A stretch of DNA of 19,391 bases from Desulfobacteraceae bacterium (lineage in GTDB: Bacteria > Desulfobacterota > Desulfobacteria > Desulfobacterales > JAABSP01): assembly GCA_011390035.1 (NCBI GenBank), contig JAABTE010000011.1:1-19391 (forward strand), in the 5' to 3' direction. The notes beneath the pieces are model-generated. The model was given only the letters and a program-made list of their open reading frames with translations, did not search any database and was not told where the DNA came from. Both the position numbers and the translations under genes were made by a program. Numbering within the stretch: the stretch's first letter is position 1; every line of letters begins with the position of its first letter. Positions 15,748-19,391 of the stretch are shown piece after piece.

Positions 15748-16263
15748 ATGAAACGGGTTTTGATGACCGCCGCGGCGGTGATGATATCATTGGCAATGGC
15801 CACCGGCGCGATGGCGGCCGACCTGCGCATCGGCGTGATCGATTTTCAGAGGGTGCTGAAAGAGTCCAGAGCGGGCATCGCCGCACAGGACGAGATCAAG
15901 CGGAAGGCCGATGAGCTGGAATCCGGCCTGAGGGCCAAGGGCGAGGAGATCGACGCCCTCCAGAAGCAGTTGGAGCGCGAGGCCCTGGTGTTGAGCCAGG
16001 AAAAGCGCCAGGAAAAGGAGCGGGATATCCGCATCAAGATCAATGACGCCAAGACCCTTCAGAAGACCTACCGGGACGATTTCAAGATCTTCGAGGTCCA
16101 GTTGATCAAGCGCATCCAGAAGGAGTTCTTTGACCTGGTGGAGTCCATCGGCAAGCGGGACGGCTACACCATGATCCTGGAAAAGGTCGGGGTTCTCTAT
16201 ATTCAGGACTCGGTGGACATCACCGATCGGCTGATCGCCGAATATGACCGAAAACGCAAATAA
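15748..16263 (+). CDS. skp: Periplasmic chaperone Skp/OmpH family
   Basis: Skp-family proteins hold unfolded outer-membrane proteins in the periplasm on their way to BamA. The 171-residue precursor has a signal peptide of about 23 residues ending 'ATGAMA' before 'ADLRIGVIDF'. The mature protein begins with the family's short beta-strand 'RIGVIDFQRVL' (27-37). A long charged coiled coil (about 40-120), rich in Glu/Lys/Gln, forms the tentacle helices. The C-terminal strand 'YTMILEKVGVLYIQDSVDIT' (140-159) closes the body domain. The start is fixed by the AAGGAGG site. The gene lies between bamA and lpxD, its standard neighbourhood. Length and architecture are typical. Confidence 0.95.
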   Translation: MKRVLMTAAAVMISLAMATGAMAADLRIGVIDFQRVLKESRAGIAAQDEIKRKADELESGLRAKGEEIDALQKQLEREALVLSQEKRQEKERDIRIKINDAKTLQKTYRDDFKIFEVQLIKRIQKEFFDLVESIGKRDGYTMILEKVGVLYIQDSVDITDRLIAEYDRKRK

Positions 16264-16300
16264 CAACTCATCCAGGATTCATCGGAAAGCCGAAACAGCC

Positions 16301-17494
16301 ATGGAAATCAGCCTCGGGCGCGTGGCCGAGATGCTGGGCGGCTCAGTGGTGGGCGATCCGGAGCGGATCATTAAGGGCGCGGCCCCCTTCGAGCTGGCCG
16401 AGGCCCACCATATCACCCTGGCGGCCCAGCCCAAATTCCTCAAGAACCTGTCCGCCACCAATGCCGGGGCGGCGCTGGCGCCGGACAAGGGCGACCTGCC
16501 CGGATATGAATCCATTGGGCGCAAAATAGACGCCGACGGAGCTGACAGAGCTGACGGAGCTGACGGAGCTGACAGAACCGACGGAGCCGTTCCCGGCGCG
16601 GCCGGCCGCCGGCCGGAAGGCGCGGAGGGCAGGCAATGGCCGGATCTTGTGCGGGTTTCAAACCCCGCCGCGGCCTTTGCCAGGCTGCTGGCCCATTTTC
16701 ATCCGCGCCGGCGGCCATCCTGGGCCGATCCTGCCTCGCCCGTCAGCCCTGCCGCCCATGTGGGAAAGGGCTTCGTTGCGGGGGAGAACACCTTTGTGGC
16801 GCCCTTTGCCCTCATCGGCAATGATGTACGGCTGGGCCGAAACGTCTTCATCCACGCCCACGTCACCCTCGGCGACGGCGTGGCGGTGGGGGATGATGCG
16901 ACCATTTTCGACAACGTGACCATCGGCGACCGCTGCCGCATCGGCAACCGCGTGACGATTCAGCCCGGCTCGGTGATCGGCGCGGACGGCTACGGCTACG
17001 CGCCGGACGGCCGCTCCTATGTGAAGATCCCCCACACCGGCATCGTGGTGATCGAAGACGACGTGGAGATCGGCGCCAACAACGCCATCGACCGGGCCAC
17101 CTTCGGCGAAACCCGCATCTGCCGGGGCGTGAAGACGGACAACCTGGTGCATGTGGCCCACAATGTCACCGTGGGCGAGGACACCCTCCTGGTGGCCCAG
17201 GTGGGGGTGGCAGGCAGCGTGGCCATCGGCCGTCACGCCATCCTGGCTGGCCAAGTGGGGGTGTCGGGCCATCTTTCCATCGGCGACGACGTGATCATCG
17301 GCCCCCAGTCCGGCGTGGCCAAGGATATCCCGGCGGGCAAGGTGGTCTCCGGATCACCGGAGATGGACCATCGGGTCTGGCTCCGGGTGGCGCGGCTCAT
17401 CCCCATGCTGCCGGAGATCAAAAAAAGGCTGGACGCCCTTGAAAACCGATTCAAGGATCAGAAACCGGAAGCGAAAATCGGGCATAAAGCCTGA
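16301..17494 (+). CDS. lpxD: UDP-3-O-acylglucosamine N-acyltransferase LpxD with a repeat-bearing insertion
   Basis: LpxD adds the second 3-hydroxyacyl chain (from acyl-ACP) to UDP-3-O-acyl-glucosamine in lipid A synthesis. The 397-residue protein has an N-terminal uridine-binding domain (1-140) followed by left-handed beta-helix hexapeptide repeats (about 150-345) and a C-terminal helical region. The catalytic His is His287 in 'VHVAHNVTVG'; 'GADGYGYAPDG' (227-237) is typical of the family. It is about 55 residues longer than E. coli LpxD, mainly because residues about 77-111 are an Asp/Gly/Ala/Arg repeat insert in the N-terminal domain. The ATG at 16301 is chosen because 'MEISLGRVAEML' aligns with the family start. 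An in-frame ATG at 16244 would overlap skp by 20 bp. The upstream purine stretch GGAAAG is weak. Confidence 0.94.
   Translation: MEISLGRVAEMLGGSVVGDPERIIKGAAPFELAEAHHITLAAQPKFLKNLSATNAGAALAPDKGDLPGYESIGRKIDADGADRADGADGADRTDGAVPGAAGRRPEGAEGRQWPDLVRVSNPAAAFARLLAHFHPRRRPSWADPASPVSPAAHVGKGFVAGENTFVAPFALIGNDVRLGRNVFIHAHVTLGDGVAVGDDATIFDNVTIGDRCRIGNRVTIQPGSVIGADGYGYAPDGRSYVKIPHTGIVVIEDDVEIGANNAIDRATFGETRICRGVKTDNLVHVAHNVTVGEDTLLVAQVGVAGSVAIGRHAILAGQVGVSGHLSIGDDVIIGPQSGVAKDIPAGKVVSGSPEMDHRVWLRVARLIPMLPEIKKRLDALENRFKDQKPEAKIGHKA
16535..16588. repeat. 9-bp tandem repeat inside lpxD (six units)
   Basis: Six contiguous 9-bp units occupy 54 bp with no gaps: GACGGAGCT at 16535, 16553 and 16562; GACAGAGCT at 16544; GACAGAACC at 16571; GACGGAGCC at 16580. 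They encode Asp-Gly/Arg-Ala/Thr triplets in an insert of the N-terminal domain. Gain or loss of units would keep the frame. Confidence 0.95.
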
Positions 17495-17565
17495 AATCGA
17501 CTGAAAGCCTGAAATCGGGCATAAAGCCCAAAATCGACTGAAAGCCTGAAATCGACAGAAAGCCT
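17474..17565. repeat. Array of five 18/19-bp repeats spanning the lpxD stop and the lpxD-fabZ gap
   Basis: Units lie at 17474-17492, 17493-17510, 17511-17529, 17530-17547 and 17548-17565. All share an AAATCG start and an AAAGCC end. Two subtypes alternate (GGCATA versus ACTGA or ACAGA in the middle), so units 1+2 and 3+4 form a 37-bp higher-order repeat matching at 34 of 37 positions. The lpxD stop codon TGA falls at the unit 1/2 junction, so only the last six or seven residues are repeat-encoded. Unit 3 contains the short dyad GGGC-ATAAA-GCCC. There are no unique spacers, so this is not a CRISPR array. Confidence 0.9.
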
Positions 17566-17592
17566 CAACCGGCGGAAAGGAAACTGCGAGGG

Positions 17593-18096
17593 ATGGACGG
17601 GCAATCAACGGCTGAACCACAGGACCTCAAAACAGACCCGGAAACCGGTCAGGCATTCGTTTACGACATCGTCCGGATACTGGACTACCTGCCCCACCGG
17701 TACCCCTTCATCCTGGTGGACCGGATTCTGGAGCTGGTGCCCGGCGACCGGATCACGGCGCTCAAGAACGTCACCATCAACGAGCCGCATTTTCAGGGCC
17801 ACTTCCCCGGCATGCCCATCATGCCCGGCGTGCTGATACTCGAGGCCCTCGGCCAGGCCGGCGGCGTGCTGGTGATGGACAGCGCCCCGCCCGAAAAACG
17901 CGGCCGGCCCATCTATTTCATGGCGATGGACAAGGTCAAATTCCGCAGAACCGTGGTGCCCGGCGATCAGCTCATCCTGAAGCTGAACATCCTCAAGAGT
18001 CGCGCCAGGGCCGTCAAGATGGCCGCGGCCGCTTATGTGGGCGACGCCCTGGCCGCGGAGGCCGAGTTCATGGCCACATTCGGAGAAAGCGCATGA
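17593..18096 (+). CDS. fabZ: 3-hydroxyacyl-ACP dehydratase FabZ
   Basis: FabZ dehydrates 3-hydroxyacyl-ACP to trans-2-enoyl-ACP in fatty-acid elongation. It competes with LpxA and LpxD for 3-hydroxyacyl-ACP, which explains its place here. The 167-residue hotdog-fold protein has 'LPHRYPFILVDRI' (33-45), catalytic His70 in 'EPHFQGHFPG' (64-73) and catalytic Glu84 in 'PGVLILEALGQAG' (78-90). 'FMAMDKVKFRRTVVPGDQL' is the expected downstream segment. An unusually long polar N-terminus of about 22 residues precedes the family start. The ATG at 17593 is preceded by GGAAAGGAAAC and GAGGG. Its stop overlaps the lpxA start as ATGA. Confidence 0.96.
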   Translation: MDGQSTAEPQDLKTDPETGQAFVYDIVRILDYLPHRYPFILVDRILELVPGDRITALKNVTINEPHFQGHFPGMPIMPGVLILEALGQAGGVLVMDSAPPEKRGRPIYFMAMDKVKFRRTVVPGDQLILKLNILKSRARAVKMAAAAYVGDALAAEAEFMATFGESA

Positions 18097-18863
18097 TTCA
18101 TCCAACTGCGATCATCGACCCCGGCGCCGGCCTGGGGAAAAACGTGGCGGTGGGCCCTTTCGCCATCATCCGCGAAAACGTCACCATCGGCGACAACACC
18201 ACCATCGGGCCGCACGCCGTCATCGAGCCGTTCGTGGAGATCGGGCCGGACTGCCGGATCTTCCCGTTCGCCGCCATCGGCGGGGTGCCCCAGGCTGTCA
18301 AGTTCGGCGGCGAGGAGACCTGGGTCCGGATCGGCCGGGGAACCATCGTCCGGGAGTTTGTCACCATCCACCGGGGCACAGGCTTCGGCGGCGGCATCAC
18401 CCGCATCGGCGAGGAAAACTTTCTGATGGCCTACACCCACATCGCCCACGACTGCCTGACGGGCCGGAAGGTGATCATGGCCAACGCCGCCACCCTGGCC
18501 GGCCACATCGTCATCGGCGATCATGTCACCGTGGGCGGGCTGGTGGCCGTTCATCAGTTCGTGCGGATCGGCGATCACGCCTATGTTGGAGGCAAGTCGG
18601 CCGTGGTCAAGGACATTCCGCCCTATGTTATCGCCGCCGGCGACCGGGCCACCCTGCACGGCCTGAACACCGTTGGGCTGAAGCGGTTCGGCATGTCCGA
18701 CGCCAGCCTGTCTGCGTTAAAAAAGGCGTATCGGATCGTGTTCCGCATCGGCCTTACCCTGAACGAGGCCATCGGGCGGATTCAGGCGGAGGTGGAACAG
18801 GTGCCGGAAGTCGTCAATTTCATAGAGTTTCTTCAGAATTCATCCCGTGGCGTCACAAGATAG
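18093..18863 (+). CDS. lpxA: UDP-N-acetylglucosamine O-acyltransferase LpxA
   Basis: LpxA carries out the first step of lipid A synthesis, moving a 3-hydroxyacyl chain from ACP to the 3-OH of UDP-GlcNAc in the cytoplasm. The 256-residue product is a left-handed beta-helix of hexapeptide repeats (1-about 185) with a C-terminal helical domain. The catalytic base is His119 in 'THIAHDC' (E. coli His125). 'VTIHRGT' (90-96) and 'AVHQF' (152-156) are conserved. Gly167 in 'YVGGKSA' occupies the place of E. coli Gly173, the residue that lets the acyl ruler take a long (C14) chain, so a C14-like substrate is inferred. The start lies in a 4-bp overlap with fabZ. The end overlaps the likely lpxI start by 17 bp. 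Confidence 0.97.
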   Translation: MIHPTAIIDPGAGLGKNVAVGPFAIIRENVTIGDNTTIGPHAVIEPFVEIGPDCRIFPFAAIGGVPQAVKFGGEETWVRIGRGTIVREFVTIHRGTGFGGGITRIGEENFLMAYTHIAHDCLTGRKVIMANAATLAGHIVIGDHVTVGGLVAVHQFVRIGDHAYVGGKSAVVKDIPPYVIAAGDRATLHGLNTVGLKRFGMSDASLSALKKAYRIVFRIGLTLNEAIGRIQAEVEQVPEVVNFIEFLQNSSRGVTR

Positions 18864-19391
18864 CGATAAAACCGCCCTTGAGCGGAAGGCCGGCCGGAAC
18901 AGCTCCGAAAAGGATGAAAGAGCCGATAGCGGCGGGAATGCCGCAAGTGGTGGAAACAGCCCGAGTGGTCGGGAAGGCGAAAGCGGTGGAAACGGCCCGA
19001 GTGGTCGGGAAGGCGGGAGCGGTGGTAACGGCGGACGCGGAATCGGTCTGATCGCCGGGGGCGGGCAGTTCCCGCTCATATTCGCCCGCAAGGCCGCCCG
19101 GCGCGGCCTTTCCGTTTATGTGGTTGCCTATGCCAACGAGGCCGACCCGGCCATCGCCGAATGCGCCGCCGCCATTGAATGGCTTCACCTGGGCCAGATC
19201 AAGCGCCTGCTGAAGTTTTTCAAAAAGCACCGCGTCACCGAGGCGGTGATGATGGGCGCCATTCGCAAGACCCGCCTGTTTACGGACGTGAAGCCGGACC
19301 TGCGGGCCATCGCCATTGTGGCCGGCATGCGCCACACCCACGATGACGCCCTGCTGAGGGCCTTTGCAAGAGCCATGGAAAAAGATGGCGT
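18847..19391 (+). CDS. lpxI: UDP-2,3-diacylglucosamine hydrolase LpxI, 3' end cut off by the window
   Basis: LpxI cleaves UDP-2,3-diacylglucosamine to lipid X and UMP, doing the job of LpxH in lineages that lack it. The reading frame opens after an in-frame stop at 18823-18825. The only plausible start codon before the conserved domain is the GTG at 18847, inside the last 17 bp of lpxA, so coupled translation is likely. Residues 1-64 are a Gly/Ser/Asn/Arg/Glu-rich tail with a 12-residue repeat, which is not normal for the family (usually about 270-280 residues starting almost directly with the domain). From residue 65 the LpxI N-terminal domain is clear: 'GIGLIAGGGQFPLIFARKA', 'GQIKRLLKFFKKHRV', 'MMGAIRKTRLF' and 'HDDALLRAF'. 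The catalytic C-terminal domain lies beyond the window. Confidence 0.9.
   Translation, partial: MASQDSDKTALERKAGRNSSEKDERADSGGNAASGGNSPSGREGESGGNGPSGREGGSGGNGGRGIGLIAGGGQFPLIFARKAARRGLSVYVVAYANEADPAIAECAAAIEWLHLGQIKRLLKFFKKHRVTEAVMMGAIRKTRLFTDVKPDLRAIAIVAGMRHTHDDALLRAFARAMEKDG
18928..19035. repeat. 36-bp tandem repeat in the lpxI N-terminal tail
   Basis: Two full 36-bp units at 18949-18984 and 18985-19020 match at 33 of 36 positions and encode the 12-residue unit 'GGN(S/G)PSGREG(E/G)S'. Partial copies flank them: 'SGGNAAS' at 18928-18948 and 'GGNGG' at 19021-19035. The array directly precedes the conserved LpxI domain and is in frame. Confidence 0.92.

Noticed and set aside
16244..16300. LpxD start at 16244 inside skp
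   Set aside because: The 19 extra residues are polar and do not resemble the family; the ATG at 16301 aligns with LpxD N-termini. It remains possible but less likely.
17517..17529. Terminator between lpxD and fabZ
   Set aside because: The GGGC/GCCC stem is only 4 bp, has no T run, and is part of the repeat unit.
17474..17565. CRISPR array
   Set aside because: Repeats are contiguous at 18/19 bp with no unique spacers and no cas genes nearby.
18840..19091. Minus-strand proline-rich open frame over the lpxI tail
   Set aside because: Its Pro/Leu repeats are simply the antisense of the Gly/Arg-rich 36-bp repeat; the plus-strand frame continues into a clear LpxI domain.

Overview
The window is a G+C-rich stretch (clearly above 60 % by eye, not computed) of a diderm, LPS-making bacterium. 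Gene content and order suggest a Desulfobacterota (deltaproteobacterial) genome: lysS, one LolC/E-type permease gene plus lolD, bamA, skp, lpxD, fabZ, lpxA and then lpxI, which is the non-LpxH UDP-diacylglucosamine hydrolase. The taxonomic call is inference; no marker gene such as 16S rRNA is present.

Left half (1-9197, minus strand): one tightly packed chemosensory operon. In transcription order it holds a six-TM chemoreceptor, a double-Cache-like chemoreceptor, cheW, a very divergent cheW-like gene, cheB, cheR with a C-terminal TPR-like extension, and cheA, which runs off the left edge. Junctions are 4-bp ATGA/GTGA overlaps or gaps of no more than about 25 bp. Two receptors, two CheW-type adaptors, CheB, a TPR-bearing CheR and a CheA lacking P2, with no cheY, cheD or flagellar gene in view, look more like a Wsp/Frz-type 'alternative cellular function' system than a flagellar one. 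Both receptors have an altered kinase-contact tip. The normally conserved Arg of CheW is displaced in one adaptor and lost in the other.

Centre (9198-9429): a 232-bp divergent promoter region with a sigma70-like promoter in each direction, a perfect 6-bp dyad between them, and a 30-bp-spaced direct repeat over the lysS promoter and leader.

Right half (9430-19391, plus strand): lysS, then an envelope-biogenesis operon. LolC/E and LolD release lipoproteins from the inner membrane to LolA. BamA inserts outer-membrane beta-barrels, and Skp chaperones them through the periplasm. FabZ, LpxA, LpxD and LpxI supply and carry out early lipid A synthesis. FabZ also serves fatty-acid elongation.

The most unusual feature is a set of short tandem repeats. 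Four lie inside genes with in-frame unit lengths: 24 bp in cheW, 15 bp in bamA, 9 bp in lpxD and 36 bp in lpxI. A further five-unit 18/19-bp array spans the lpxD stop codon, and weaker duplications lie between bamA and skp. All sit in N-terminal tails, linkers or gaps, never in a catalytic core. No RNA gene, IS element, CRISPR array or convincing rho-independent terminator was seen, and there is no gene-free stretch longer than 300 bp.
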